Source: Herminiimonas sp. (GTDB taxonomy: Bacteria > Pseudomonadota > Gammaproteobacteria > Burkholderiales > Burkholderiaceae_D). Taken from it: 50,930 bases of DNA. A program made the position numbers and the translations under genes. The notes beneath the pieces are model-generated. The model was not told the origin of the DNA. It did not search any database and was given only the letters and a program-made list of their open reading frames with translations. Shown in pieces: positions 16,088-25,429 of the stretch. Positions within the stretch are counted from its first letter, which is position 1. Every line of letters begins with the position of its first letter. The DNA lies in assembly GCA_027310305.1 (NCBI GenBank), contig DAIDBD010000019.1:1-50930 (forward strand), given 5' to 3'.

Positions 16088-19000
16088 TCATGCGGTTCTG
16101 TTTTTCAATTCGGGGACGGGCAGCCACGACAGAAAATTTTCGAATTCATCGACGGGCAACGGTTTGGTGAACAGGTATCCCTGGCCCTCATCGCAGTTGA
16201 GCGCGCGCAGAAATTGCAAGGTCTCCGCGGTTTCAATGCCTTCGGCCACGACGCTCAGGTTCAGCGCATGCGCCAGATCGATGAATGCCTTGATGAATTT
16301 CGAATTTTTGCCGCTATCGATTTGCGCGTTGATGAAAGATCGGTCGAGCTTCAGCACATCGAGCGGAAAACGCTGCAGGTACGCCAGTGCCGAATAACCG
16401 GTGCCGAAATCATCGACCGCAAGAAAAATACCCAGTTGCTTGAGTTCGCCGAGCACGCGCGAAGAAACGTCGATATCGTCGATCAGCGCGCTTTCCGTCA
16501 GTTCCATTTCCAGCAGGTGATGGGGAAGATTCGCCGCATTCAGCGCGGTCTCTACCTGTTTCAGCAGGTCGCGGCATTGCAGCTGTCGCGCGGACAGGTT
16601 GACCGAAACGCGCAGGGGCCGCCCGAACCGGTCGATGAAGCGCCGGGTCTGCATGCATGCTTCCTGCAGAACCCAGCGCCCGATGGGTTCAATCAGGCCG
16701 CGTTCTTCCGCGATCGGTATGAATTCCAGCGGAGGAATGGCGCCAAGCTGCGGGTGGTTCCATCGTATCAGCGCTTCCATCCCGATGATCGACATGGACG
16801 CAAGATCTATCCGCGGCTGATAGTGGAGTTCGAACTCGTTGCGTTCAAGCGCATGACGCAGCGCCTGTTCTATCGTCATCCGGGCTTTTGCCGTCACGCT
16901 CATCGCCGCCTCGAAGAAGCGATAGCAGTTTCGCCCGGCGGCTTTCGCGCGGTACATCGCGGTGTCGGCGTTCTGAAACAGAAGCTCGTTCGTTTGTCCA
17001 TCCTGCGGAAACATGCTGATGCCGATGGAAGCGCTGACAACCACTTCCTGGCCTTCGATATCAAACGGCACGGCAAGCGCGTTCAGCAATTTTTCCGCGA
17101 TCGACACTGCCGATTCCGGACCATGCGAACAGCAAGCGGCTGCAATGAACTCGTCCCCGCCAAGGCGGGCCATGATGTCGTCGGGCCGCATCACTTTCTG
17201 CAGCCGCGCCGCGACTTCGCACAACAGAATATCGCCGGGTGCGTGGCCCATCGAATCGTTCACTTCCTTGAACCGGTCGAGGTCGATGAACATCACGGCG
17301 ATCGATTCGCCCTGGCGCACGGTATCGAGCATCTGGTGCAGCCACGTGTTGATCAGCGCGCGGTTCGGCAGCCCGGTCAGGGAATCGTGGGTGGCGAGCT
17401 GTTCCATGCGCGACTCGGTTTTCTTGCGCTCGGTGATGTCTGTCACGAACGCCGTCAGCGACAGCGCATTTCCGTCGTTGTCCCGTTCGATGTTGACATT
17501 GATGAGTGCGTAGACAAGGCTGCCGTCCTTGCGTTCAATGACGGTTTCCTTGCCATGAACGGTGGTCATGCCGCCTTTGACTTGCAGCGCACCCTCCAGC
17601 GGGCAGCGCGGCGTCAACGCCAGAATATCCCGGCCGATCAGTTCGTCTTTCGGATAGCCGGTGATGTCGCACATGGCGGGATTTACCTCGGCCATGATGC
17701 CCTTGGCATCAGTCAGCACGTACCCCGCCGGCGTCATTTCCAGAATTTTCCGCAAGCGCGATTCGCCGGCGCGAATCGCTTCCTCCGCTTTATGGCGGCC
17801 GCTAACGTCATGAAAAAATACTGACAAGCCATCGGCATGCGGATACAGGCGAACCTCCACCCATGCGCCGACCGGCTCGAAATAATCCTCGAAAAAAATA
17901 TTTTTCCCGGTTTCTACCGCTGTTTGGTAATGCGGATACAAGGTGGAACTTTTAAAGTCCGGCACGATTTCCCATAGGGTCTTTCCAAGCAAATCCTCTT
18001 TCGGAATGCCGATGAACGCAGCCGTTTTCTGATTCACGTAAGTGGCGCGCCAATCGCGGTCGAGCGCGTAGAAAGCATCGCCGATGCTTTCCAGCACATT
18101 GACCAGCTCATCCTTCGACTTGTGCAATTCGGCCTGGATATTGCGGCGTGCGGTGACATCGCGTGCCGTTGCGTACATCACGTTCGAATCGTTCGACCAG
18201 CGTATCGAGCAGGCAAGGAATACGATGCCGCCGTCTTTCCGTATCCATCGGCTCTCGAAGTCCCGGATCGAGTTTTTGCCGTTGCGCAGTGTTTCGTGAA
18301 TAGCCGCCGCTTGCTCCAGGTCATCGGGAACGAGAAGCTCCGCATAGTGTTTACCCAGAAGTTCTTCGGGGGCATAACCGAGTATGTCCATCACGGCCGC
18401 ATTCAGGCGCAGAAGATGCCCGTCATGGTCCAGCATCGCCATGATGTCGAGCGAATTCTCGATCAATGCCTTGTTTTCCTCGGCGAGCTGGGCCAGCTTC
18501 TTTGCAACCTCGATTTCCTCCGTGATATCGCGGCCGACTCCGCGGTAGCCTTTGAATATCCCGTTTTCGAATACCGGTTCGCCTGACAGCAGAGAGTGCC
18601 GTATCTCCCCTTTGAGCGCTGCATAGGTTGAATACTGGATATTCCTGTAGGGTTCGCGCCGCGCTACCTTGGCGAAATATTCCATCGGGCCGGGATCGCC
18701 CAGGTTTGCCACGCGCTCGTGCCGGCTTTTGCCGATGGCCTGATCGGGCGGTAAGCCGAATAGCCGTTCCAGTCCTTCGGACACGAAGGTAAACCGGTCA
18801 TGTTCATCCGTTTCCCAGAACCAGTCGGACGACAGGTTCGTCAGGCTGCGGAACCGCTCTTCGCGTTTCCGGATCTCTTCCCTGGCTTCGCGTTCGAACG
18901 TGATGTCGCGCGATACGGCGACCGAGCCGGTCCTGATGCCGGTGACGGCATCGTTCAATATCTGCACTTTGGAGCCCAGCCAGACATAGCGGCCATCGTT

Positions 19001-19666
19001 GTGGCGGCTCCGGAATTCGAGCAGTTCGCTTGCGGCGCCGGTTTCAACCTGCCTGAGAACTTCCGCGCGGATGAGCGGCACATCGTCCGGATGGATATAG
19101 TCATAAACGCTTTTGCCTGCCAACGCGGAAGGCTTCCATCCCAGAATTGTTTCGAAGGATGGTGACGCATACAGATAGTTGCCGCTGTCCGCCGCATGAT
19201 GGCTGATCAGGTCGGAACTGTTTTCGGCAAGCAGCCGGTGTTCGATTTCGCTCTTCGCGAGCTTTTCAAACGCTTCGTGCCGGTCGGTCATGTCCAGGAT
19301 GGTGCCGACGAATCCCAGGAATTCGCCGTCGCGCGAAAACCGCGGCGAGGCGGAACTCATCATCCAGCGCAGCGAACCGTCGCTTTTGCGTATGCGGTAT
19401 TCGACCTGGTATTCCTGCCGCGCGTTTTTTGCAGCCTTGACCGCCGGGCCGACTCGCGCTGCGTCCTCCGGGTAGACGAAGCGTGACCACGCCGAAATCT
19501 CGAAGTTTTCCCATTCCGGAAATAATGCCGAAGCGGTCTGGTTGAGATGGATGCAGACGTCGTCGATGTCGGTCATCCACACAATCATCATTGCCGAATC
19601 GGCAAGCTGCCGCAGCGCTGCATCCGTCGCCGTAGACGGCGGGCCAGTCAAATATTCGCTATTCAT
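16088..19666 (-). CDS. Multi-PAS GGDEF-EAL cyclic-di-GMP signalling protein
   Basis: 1,192 residues, with no clear membrane span. About six PAS/PAC units occupy 1-750; successive PAC ends are visible as DMTDRH (125-130), VSRDITFERE, VGRDITEE, ARDVTARR, FHDVSGRH and VTDITERK. The GGDEF domain (~755-920) has the exact motif at 836-840 and an RxxD inhibitory site (R827-D830) five residues before it. The EAL domain (~930-1185) has EAL at 964-966, ELTESA, DDFGTG (1085-1090), KLDRSF and AEGIET. Both synthesis and breakdown of c-di-GMP are therefore possible on sequence grounds. The PAS array should sense redox, oxygen or small ligands. It is a monocistronic gene, preceded by AGGGA. Confidence 0.95.
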   Translation of the reverse strand: MNSEYLTGPPSTATDAALRQLADSAMMIVWMTDIDDVCIHLNQTASALFPEWENFEISAWSRFVYPEDAARVGPAVKAAKNARQEYQVEYRIRKSDGSLRWMMSSASPRFSRDGEFLGFVGTILDMTDRHEAFEKLAKSEIEHRLLAENSSDLISHHAADSGNYLYASPSFETILGWKPSALAGKSVYDYIHPDDVPLIRAEVLRQVETGAASELLEFRSRHNDGRYVWLGSKVQILNDAVTGIRTGSVAVSRDITFEREAREEIRKREERFRSLTNLSSDWFWETDEHDRFTFVSEGLERLFGLPPDQAIGKSRHERVANLGDPGPMEYFAKVARREPYRNIQYSTYAALKGEIRHSLLSGEPVFENGIFKGYRGVGRDITEEIEVAKKLAQLAEENKALIENSLDIMAMLDHDGHLLRLNAAVMDILGYAPEELLGKHYAELLVPDDLEQAAAIHETLRNGKNSIRDFESRWIRKDGGIVFLACSIRWSNDSNVMYATARDVTARRNIQAELHKSKDELVNVLESIGDAFYALDRDWRATYVNQKTAAFIGIPKEDLLGKTLWEIVPDFKSSTLYPHYQTAVETGKNIFFEDYFEPVGAWVEVRLYPHADGLSVFFHDVSGRHKAEEAIRAGESRLRKILEMTPAGYVLTDAKGIMAEVNPAMCDITGYPKDELIGRDILALTPRCPLEGALQVKGGMTTVHGKETVIERKDGSLVYALINVNIERDNDGNALSLTAFVTDITERKKTESRMEQLATHDSLTGLPNRALINTWLHQMLDTVRQGESIAVMFIDLDRFKEVNDSMGHAPGDILLCEVAARLQKVMRPDDIMARLGGDEFIAAACCSHGPESAVSIAEKLLNALAVPFDIEGQEVVVSASIGISMFPQDGQTNELLFQNADTAMYRAKAAGRNCYRFFEAAMSVTAKARMTIEQALRHALERNEFELHYQPRIDLASMSIIGMEALIRWNHPQLGAIPPLEFIPIAEERGLIEPIGRWVLQEACMQTRRFIDRFGRPLRVSVNLSARQLQCRDLLKQVETALNAANLPHHLLEMELTESALIDDIDVSSRVLGELKQLGIFLAVDDFGTGYSALAYLQRFPLDVLKLDRSFINAQIDSGKNSKFIKAFIDLAHALNLSVVAEGIETAETLQFLRALNCDEGQGYLFTKPLPVDEFENFLSWLPVPELKNRTA

Positions 19667-19762
19667 TTTTCCGTTGTTCCCTGATCATGTTCATGCAAAA
19701 CGGGAAAGAATTTTCCGAGTAAATCCTGCTGCAAGACTGGTGCAATTCACCGTCCACGAAAA

Positions 19763-19824
19763 ACACGAAAGGCACGAAAAGAGGCGGAAAGATTTTGCCA
19801 TACAGTTTTTCGTGCCTTTCGTGT
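19763..19824. repeat. Perfect 18-bp inverted repeat, 26-nt loop
   Basis: Left arm 19763-19780 (ACACGAAAGGCACGAAAA) is exactly complementary to 19807-19824. Shorter related words (CACGAAAAACACGAAA) precede it, giving a CACGAAA periodicity. This motif type recurs in intergenic DNA of many bacteria as short palindromic elements. That is general knowledge, and the copy number in this genome is unknown. Confidence 0.75.
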
Positions 19825-19850
19825 CCCATGGCCTTCGTTATCAGAAAACA

Positions 19851-19906
19851 TCCGTAACATCGGCCAATATATTGCCGAGTGGAAATATATTGGCCGATGT
19901 TACGGA
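19851..19906. repeat. Perfect 23-bp inverted repeat, 10-nt loop
   Basis: Arms 19851-19873 and 19884-19906 pair without mismatch around the loop GCCGAGTGGA. The stem ends in AATATATT next to the loop and CCGTAA at the base. No T-run follows on either strand, so it is not an ordinary terminator. It begins 26 nt after the previous hairpin. Confidence 0.8.
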
Positions 19907-20091
19907 GAAAGAGGGCGGCCGTCAATTTCAGCCGCGCGTCATTGATTGACTGCGCGCCACACCGTCGAAAAAATGTGCTCGACATCGCATCATTTACGTG
20001 AACTTTCCGCTAGCGCGATGTACTTATCACAATAAGAGGTCAAGGCGATAAAACCGCCCGTACTTGCCGGCACGGAAAGGAAGCGCCGATC

Positions 20092-21627
20092 ATGGAAGTA
20101 GAATTGAAATTGCTGGTCGATTCGCACGATGCGGAAGCGTTGCATCAGCATCCGCTGCTGAAAAAATATGCAACATCCAAACCACATCAGCAGATGCTGT
20201 CCAGCACCTACTTCGATACGCCGGACCTGCGCATCCGGCGCTGCGATGCAGGCCTTCGCGTGCGGCAGCTGGACAACGACTGGGTGCAGACCCTGAAGGG
20301 CGGCGGCGGCGTCGATGGCGGCTTGCATAGCCGGCATGAGTGGGAATCGCGGGTTGCCGGTCCAGCGCCCGACTTGGCGGCGCTGCGCGACAAGGTGGAT
20401 CGCAAATCCGCATGGGGCCGGTTGGTGCGCTCTCCCGCGGTCGAGGATCGGCTGCTGCCGGTTTTTACCACGCAGGTCAAACGCACGGTATGGGAACTGC
20501 ATCTGCCGCAAGGCGACGAAGTCGAGTTTGCGCTGGATCAGGGCAATCTTGAACGCGGCGACAGGAAAGTGCCGATCAGCGAAATAGAACTGGAACTGAA
20601 GTCGGGCGACCCGACGCATTTGTTCGATTTCGCACTCGCGCTGCAACAGGACATCCCGATGCAGATCGGCAATCTCAGCAAGGCCGACCGCGGCTATGCG
20701 TTATACGCACCGCAGCCTGCCGCCGCCGTCAAGGCGACGCAACTGAAACTGACGAAGCGCATGACAGTCGAGCAGGCGTTCCAGGCGGTTATCGTCAACT
20801 GCATGGCGCAGATTCAGGCCAACGAAGCCGGCGTCGTGCAAGGGGACGATGCGGAAAGCCTGCACCAGATGCGGGTCGGGCTGCGCCGGCTGCGCTCCGC
20901 ACTCGGATTGTTCAAGGAAACACTGCAACCGCCCGAGGAAATGCAGCAGGAACTGGACTGGCTGGGCACGCAACTGGGCGCGGCGCGCGACTGGGATGTG
21001 CTGGCCGGTTCGACTCTGCCTACCGTCGCCGAGGCCGTGCCTGAAGAGACCCGGCTCGCCGCGGTAAGGAGCGCCGCGTTGAGCCAGGCCAGTGAAAAGC
21101 ACGAGGCGGCGTCGGCCGCGGTCGGTTCGCCGCGCTACACCCGTTTGATCCTCTCCTTTACCCGTTGGGTGCAGGGCTGCGGTTGGCGCGACGCCATGCT
21201 GCCGCAGGAGCGGAGCCGCCTGGCGGCGCGGCTGACGAAATTCGCCCGCGACACGCTGGTGCACGACCAGCGCCGTCTGCTCAAGCGCGGCAAGCGATTG
21301 CAGGGAGCCAGCCCGCAAGCGCGCCACAGGGTGCGCATCGCCGCAAAGAAAACGCGCTATGCAACCGAATTCTTTCAGTCGCTGTACCCCGTGAAAAAAG
21401 TGCGGCCGTATGTCAAGGCGCTGTCGACATTGCAGGATGAGCTGGGCTGGCTCAACGATGCGGCCGTGGCCGACCGCTTGCTGAAACAGTTGCAGGACGA
21501 CCGGGCCGACCTGGCAGGCGGTACCGGATTCATCCGGGGATATCTGGCTGCGCGCGTCGAAAACGACGACAGGAAAATCCGCAAGCTGTGGAAGAATTTT
21601 GCGCCGATGAAGCTGCCCTGTCGATGA
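20092..21627 (+). CDS. CYTH and CHAD domain protein (triphosphate tunnel / polyphosphate-associated)
   Basis: 511 residues. The N-terminal CYTH domain (1-~205) starts with MEVELKLLV, containing the ExExK signature, and continues with YFDTPDLRIRRCDAGLRVRQ, the EIELELKSGD strand and a final KADRGYALY. CYTH enzymes bind and hydrolyse triphosphate groups in a beta-barrel tunnel. The CHAD domain (~225-505) is helical with HQMRVGLRRLRSAL, ARDWDVL, HRVRIAAKKTRYATEF and LQDELGWLNDAAV, basic motifs that bind polyphosphate. This fusion is common (YgiF-like inorganic triphosphatase). AAGGAAG lies upstream of the ATG. Its substrate here is probably inorganic triphosphate or polyphosphate, by family only. 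Confidence 0.92.
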   Translation: MEVELKLLVDSHDAEALHQHPLLKKYATSKPHQQMLSSTYFDTPDLRIRRCDAGLRVRQLDNDWVQTLKGGGGVDGGLHSRHEWESRVAGPAPDLAALRDKVDRKSAWGRLVRSPAVEDRLLPVFTTQVKRTVWELHLPQGDEVEFALDQGNLERGDRKVPISEIELELKSGDPTHLFDFALALQQDIPMQIGNLSKADRGYALYAPQPAAAVKATQLKLTKRMTVEQAFQAVIVNCMAQIQANEAGVVQGDDAESLHQMRVGLRRLRSALGLFKETLQPPEEMQQELDWLGTQLGAARDWDVLAGSTLPTVAEAVPEETRLAAVRSAALSQASEKHEAASAAVGSPRYTRLILSFTRWVQGCGWRDAMLPQERSRLAARLTKFARDTLVHDQRRLLKRGKRLQGASPQARHRVRIAAKKTRYATEFFQSLYPVKKVRPYVKALSTLQDELGWLNDAAVADRLLKQLQDDRADLAGGTGFIRGYLAARVENDDRKIRKLWKNFAPMKLPCR

Positions 21628-21705
21628 CGCGCAGCGGCACATCGGACACGCGTGCCGCCAACACGATTGCAAACCGTAAAAACCGGATTTTAAAGGTGGA
21701 CCATC

Positions 21706-21960
21706 ATGAATCCCAGCGCTCACGCGAAAGCACAGGCAGATGCCATGCTGCGGCATCATCTGTACTCGGACATCAACGACCGGATGAAGCATTTCGGGGA
21801 AATACAATCGATCGCGGACGACGTGCACCGCCCGGTTCAGGAGATCGCGCGGCTTTACGAAGACGTGCTCGAATACATGATCGATCAGGCACGGGTAACC
21901 GATTTCCTGCCGGTTCTGGTTTCGAAAAAAGTTCGGGAGCTTTGCAGAAGGGACAATTAG
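21706..21960 (+). CDS. DUF3562 family small protein
   Basis: 84 residues with a good start (AAGGTGG 7 nt upstream of the ATG). The core QSIADDVHRPVQEIARLYED and ARVTDFLPVLVSKKVREL matches the DUF3562 pattern, a short helical domain common in Burkholderiales. The fold resembles a small helix-turn-helix-like bundle, and its function is not known. It follows the CYTH-CHAD gene by 78 nt in the same direction and could be cotranscribed. It is convergent with the EAL-CBS-GGDEF gene. Confidence 0.75.
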   Translation: MNPSAHAKAQADAMLRHHLYSDINDRMKHFGEIQSIADDVHRPVQEIARLYEDVLEYMIDQARVTDFLPVLVSKKVRELCRRDN

Positions 21961-22010
21961 CAGCGCATCCGGATGGGACGGGCCGATAAGGAAGTTGGTT
22001 CGAATAGCGC

Positions 22011-22044
22011 ACCGGCCGCTGACATTGCGCCGGTTATTTGATTT
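22011..22044 (+). terminator. Possible terminator after the DUF3562 gene
   Basis: Arms ACCGGC (22011-22016) and GCCGGT (22029-22034) with a 12-nt loop are followed by the T-rich TATTTGATTT. The second arm reaches the stop codon of the convergent gene. The loop is long and the stem short, so it is only a weak call. Confidence 0.3.
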
Positions 22045-23938
22045 CTCTTCGTTCGATGAACAGGCTGTTGCCGGGAATCGCCTTGGCTTGTCTTTTGGCT
22101 TCGGCCGCGGCGGCGGAAATCTGGTAGCTGGAATAATTGCGGCCCGCATCGACTTTCACCGCGCCTAACGAAAGCGTGACCAGCGAATGGAATATCTTGT
22201 TGCCCCGGCGGTCTTCGCTGACATAGCCGCCCTGGGCCCGGTCTTCGCTCGTGTAAAAATCCTGGACCGCCTCTGAAAATTTTTCAAGAATTTTCCGGCA
22301 TCGCTGTTCCCAGTCCGCGCTTCGAAACAGCACGATAAAGTCATCGCCGCCGACATGGCCGAGAAAATCCACGCCCGGCTCGCAATGGCTTGCAAGAATG
22401 TTTCCCGTCAGCTGAATCACGTCGTCGCCGCGGCGATAGCCGTACACGTCGTTGAATGGCTTGAAGTAATCGATATCGCAGTAACACACGAAAAATTCCC
22501 GGCCGCTCAAGACCAGCCTGTCGATCTCTTCGTTGATCGGCACGTTGCCGGGAAGCTGCGTCAGCGGATTGGCATAGCGGGCGGCATGGATCTGCATCTG
22601 CGTGATTTCCCGCATGACGTCCTGGCTCGTGCCCATGCCGATATATTGGCCTTCGTCGGTGATGGCAAAGCCGTTGGAAAGATGATGAATCTCCGCTTCC
22701 ACGATCATCAGGCTCAGTTCCTGCAGCGTCGTGTTCTTGTCTACCACCAGCGGCTTGGGCGTCATGAAAAACGTGCACGATCTTTTGCCGTACAGATCGC
22801 GCTGATAGGGTCGGGCCAATCGATCGATCAGTTGAAAGCGATTGATGATGCCGACCGGAATGCCCTGTTCGATGACGGGCAACACCTCGAGCCCGGGATC
22901 GGCGATGAAAATTTCATACACCTCGTTTATCTGCGATCGCGGAGAGATGATAGGTACGATTCGCAACAGCTTCAGAGCGGTTGGCAAGTTGAACCCCCTG
23001 GTATTCTTCGGGTGAGAAAGCGCGGCATGATGCTTGAGCCGGTCTACCAGTTCGCCGGCAGTGACGCTTGCCGGTTCCGAAGCCGGCCGCCCGATGTAAT
23101 AGCCCTGGCCGTATGTTACGCCCAGTTCCTGCAGCAGTTGCAGTTCGGCTTCGGTTTCAATGCCTTCCGCAATGGCGATGGTGCCCGACTTGCTCGCGAT
23201 CAGCTGGATCGATTGCACGAACTGCAGCTTTACAGCGTCCTGATCTATTCCCTGGATAAAGTGCATGTCGATTTTTACGAAATCCGGCTTTATCTCCGAC
23301 CAGAGCCGCAAACTCGAAAACCCTTCGCCCAGATCGTCGATCGCGATCTGGAAGCCGCGCGCGCGGCAATACTGGACCACCTCGCGCATATGCTGATAGT
23401 CGTGCGTCGCCTGATTTTCAGTGAGTTCCAGAATGATGCGATCCGGGCTCAGCGAAATTTTTTCAAGATATTCGAGCTTTTCGGAAAAAAACTTTCTTGC
23501 GCCGATCAGGCAGTCCGGGCTGATATTGAGGAAAATTTTTCCGGGCAGGGATAATTCCGCGAATCGCGCCAGGATGATTTCACGGCACAGTTTTTCAACT
23601 TCGGACGTGAGATTATTTTCCCGTGCAGTCCTGAACAGGTTGAGCGGCGAATGCAAAAGGCTGTTTTCCGGTCCGCGGATCAAGCCTTCGTATCCGATGA
23701 GATCGCCATTATTCAAATTGATGATGGGCTGAAAAACCGCATTCAACGCACGGCTTTCCAAAATGGCCACCAGCAGGGCGGACTCGCGATTTTCCTGAAT
23801 GTTTGCCGATAAAGGCGATGAAAACTGCAGCGGCGCGAACCATTTCCGAGGTTGCATGGGTAACGCATCGTCACCGTTCTTTCTCGCACCCGGCACGGAT
23901 GCGCCGATACTCGACTGACATGCGAGTGACGACATCAT
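22034..23938 (-). CDS. EAL-CBS-GGDEF cyclic-di-GMP protein with degenerate GGDDF
   Basis: 634 residues. The EAL domain (~55-300) has EGL instead of EAL (E84-L86) but keeps ELTENQ, DDLGEG (201-206), KIDMHF and AEGIET, so phosphodiesterase activity is plausible. Two CBS motifs (~315-450) may bind adenine nucleotides. The C-terminal GGDEF-type domain (~455-630) reads GGDDF at 530-534. The four residues at the inhibitory-site position are PGVD instead of RxxD. This architecture is a known group of c-di-GMP phosphodiesterases. GGGAG lies directly before a double ATG (23938 and 23935), and the second ATG has the better spacing. Confidence 0.92.
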   Translation of the reverse strand: MMSSLACQSSIGASVPGARKNGDDALPMQPRKWFAPLQFSSPLSANIQENRESALLVAILESRALNAVFQPIINLNNGDLIGYEGLIRGPENSLLHSPLNLFRTARENNLTSEVEKLCREIILARFAELSLPGKIFLNISPDCLIGARKFFSEKLEYLEKISLSPDRIILELTENQATHDYQHMREVVQYCRARGFQIAIDDLGEGFSSLRLWSEIKPDFVKIDMHFIQGIDQDAVKLQFVQSIQLIASKSGTIAIAEGIETEAELQLLQELGVTYGQGYYIGRPASEPASVTAGELVDRLKHHAALSHPKNTRGFNLPTALKLLRIVPIISPRSQINEVYEIFIADPGLEVLPVIEQGIPVGIINRFQLIDRLARPYQRDLYGKRSCTFFMTPKPLVVDKNTTLQELSLMIVEAEIHHLSNGFAITDEGQYIGMGTSQDVMREITQMQIHAARYANPLTQLPGNVPINEEIDRLVLSGREFFVCYCDIDYFKPFNDVYGYRRGDDVIQLTGNILASHCEPGVDFLGHVGGDDFIVLFRSADWEQRCRKILEKFSEAVQDFYTSEDRAQGGYVSEDRRGNKIFHSLVTLSLGAVKVDAGRNYSSYQISAAAAEAKRQAKAIPGNSLFIERREIK

Positions 23939-24089
23939 TTCTCCCGTTCAAGCCAAAACAAACTTGCTTGTGTGCAATGTTAATTTTGAATTGTGACGGT
24001 GTGATGTCATGGTTTCTTCAAGCCCGGCATTGATGCGTCGACCATGCGGAGCTCTGCCTTTGCCGTTCGCCCGGGATAAGGGCTTGGTT

Positions 24090-24422
24090 TTATGCAATTG
24101 ACCGGCGCGTTTTTGGTGCCGGCGGTCCCGGCTTCGCACCGGCTTTGTCCGCTATCGATTTTTCAAGCGCCTTGTCATGAGAGGGAACCGCGATCGGATC
24201 GCTTGCCGGAAAAGACAAATCGATCGCATCGTCCAGCAAGGCTTCTTCACGTTCCGCCATGTCGTCCGATCTGACGTTGCGCTCGACGACATCCTTTGCG
24301 CTGGCATCGCCCGGCGCAACATCTTTCGGCGTGACCACCGCCGATGAAATACCGAAGGAGGAGGGGCGTCCGGTTGCCTCGTCCGCCCGCTCCGGCTTGT
24401 CTTTCTTGTCAAGCACCGACAT
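24090..24422 (-). CDS. Small conserved hypothetical protein with FPASDP motif
   Basis: 110 residues, highly charged, no membrane span. The segment LLDDAIDLSFPASDPIAVPS (62-81) matches a short motif, (D/E)A(L/I)DxSFPASDPPA, seen in many small uncharacterised proteobacterial proteins. The remainder is low-complexity (KDKPERADEA start, PGPPAPKTRR end) and probably disordered. GGAG lies 8 nt before the ATG. The function is unknown. The next gene to the right on the same strand is the proline-rich 24485-24727 protein, so the two may share a transcript. Confidence 0.65.
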   Translation of the reverse strand: MSVLDKKDKPERADEATGRPSSFGISSAVVTPKDVAPGDASAKDVVERNVRSDDMAEREEALLDDAIDLSFPASDPIAVPSHDKALEKSIADKAGAKPGPPAPKTRRSIA

Positions 24423-24484
24423 TGAAATTCTCCGTGTGAATGTTGCCGCACCGATTTGCCGACTTGCGCAAGCCGTCTTACGCG

Positions 24485-24727
24485 TCAGAACACGTCAGGC
24501 TTGATAAGTTCGGCGCGTTCCGGTTCAGGCGGCGGTATGTCAGGCGGCAACGGATCCGGAGAAACGTCCGGACCTTGCGGCGGAGGAGGAATGCCGGGGT
24601 CTCGCGGCGGCTCGGGAATCTCCGGGCCTGGCCTGCGCGCCGGATCGATTTCGGGTTCCGGTTCGGGTATTGCCGGAATCTCCGGCGGCGAGCGTATCGG
24701 ATCGGACTGCGAATGTTGAATGTGCAT
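24485..24727 (-). CDS. Proline-rich small hypothetical protein
   Basis: 80 residues, about one third proline, with repeats of the type PEPEPEID, GPEIPEPP, GIPPPPQG and PPDIPPPEPE. There is no signal peptide and no membrane span. AAAGG lies 6 nt before the ATG. It resembles proline-rich short proteins found in betaproteobacteria, but the low complexity makes family assignment impossible. The complementary strand is also open, so coding status rests mainly on the start signal and the regular PxP pattern. If real it is likely disordered and may be a scaffold or stress protein; that is a guess. Confidence 0.45.
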   Translation of the reverse strand: MHIQHSQSDPIRSPPEIPAIPEPEPEIDPARRPGPEIPEPPRDPGIPPPPQGPDVSPDPLPPDIPPPEPERAELIKPDVF

Positions 24728-24946
24728 GTTTGCCTTTTTACAGAACTGCCATTACAAAAATGACCGCACTTCTTGCCGGCGGTTCCATCGGTAAAAGTTT
24801 GATGAAGAAAACATTAACCTCGCGCAAACCGGAAGCCTTCAAATACGGCATCCTGAGTTCTCTTCAAGCATGTTTCGCATACGGAAGTTCCGGCATTCGA
24901 TGAAATTCGGATGAGAACAACGACCAATAATTTTTAGGAGAGTGTA

Positions 24947-25429
24947 ATGATGAAAGCAGCATATGGACTTCTGATCGCGGCCGGCTTCGCGGCTGCTGCG
25001 GCGCTGGCCCAAATGGCGCCGAAAACCGAAAACGGCATCACGTATCTGTGCGGCGGCATCGGCGAGGACGAGGCTGCAGAAATGAAACAGGCGGCGTCGA
25101 AATATGATTTGATGCTGACGTTTGCATCCGCCAAAGGCGCGTATCTGGCCGACGTCAACGTCGATATCACCGATTCGCGCCGCAATCCGGTGCTGAAGAC
25201 AACCTGCGATGCACCGATCATGCTGATCGATTTTTCCAGCAGCGGCAACTACCGCATCAGCGCCGAAGCCGGTGGCCGCACGCTGACCCGAACCGTCCGC
25301 ATCCGGACCGGCGGCAAGGTTACCGCCATGTCGATGTTATGGCCGGTCGATACGACCGATATGGATCGCACCGCCATGCCGGGCGACATTACAAACAGCA
25401 CCGGCGCCAGCGGCGAGGCTGACAAATGA
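24947..25429 (+). CDS. Conserved exported hypothetical protein
   Basis: 160 residues with a signal peptide (MMKAAYGLLIAAGFAAAAALA). AGGAG lies 6 nt before the start. The mature part begins GITYLCGGIGEDEAAEMKQ and continues with a beta-rich segment resembling a carboxypeptidase-regulatory or transthyretin-like fold (VNVDITDSRRNPVLKTTCDAP, GNYRISAEAGG, LTRTVRIRTGG). Proteins with the NGITYxxGG(I/V)GEDE opening are widespread in Burkholderiales and have no assigned function. It is probably periplasmic. Two cysteines (35 and 86) could form a disulfide. No operon partner. Confidence 0.7.
   Translation: MMKAAYGLLIAAGFAAAAALAQMAPKTENGITYLCGGIGEDEAAEMKQAASKYDLMLTFASAKGAYLADVNVDITDSRRNPVLKTTCDAPIMLIDFSSSGNYRISAEAGGRTLTRTVRIRTGGKVTAMSMLWPVDTTDMDRTAMPGDITNSTGASGEADK

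Larger units (their letters stand above)
19667..20091. other. Divergent intergenic region with two long perfect hairpins, 425 bases
   Basis: The region separates the PAS-GGDEF-EAL gene (minus) from the CYTH-CHAD gene (plus). It holds two adjacent inverted repeats listed separately. Apparent short open frames across it read through the repeats and have no credible start signals. Confidence 0.5.

Noticed and set aside
19659-19985. 108-codon open frame containing MGHERHEK-like text
   Set aside because: It reads straight through the two hairpins. This kind of sequence is a known artefact of palindromic CACGAAA repeats.
24485-24727. Alternative Gly-rich gene on the plus strand (24456-24719)
   Set aside because: It is the exact antisense of the proline-rich gene, giving Gly/Ser repeats with no start signal.
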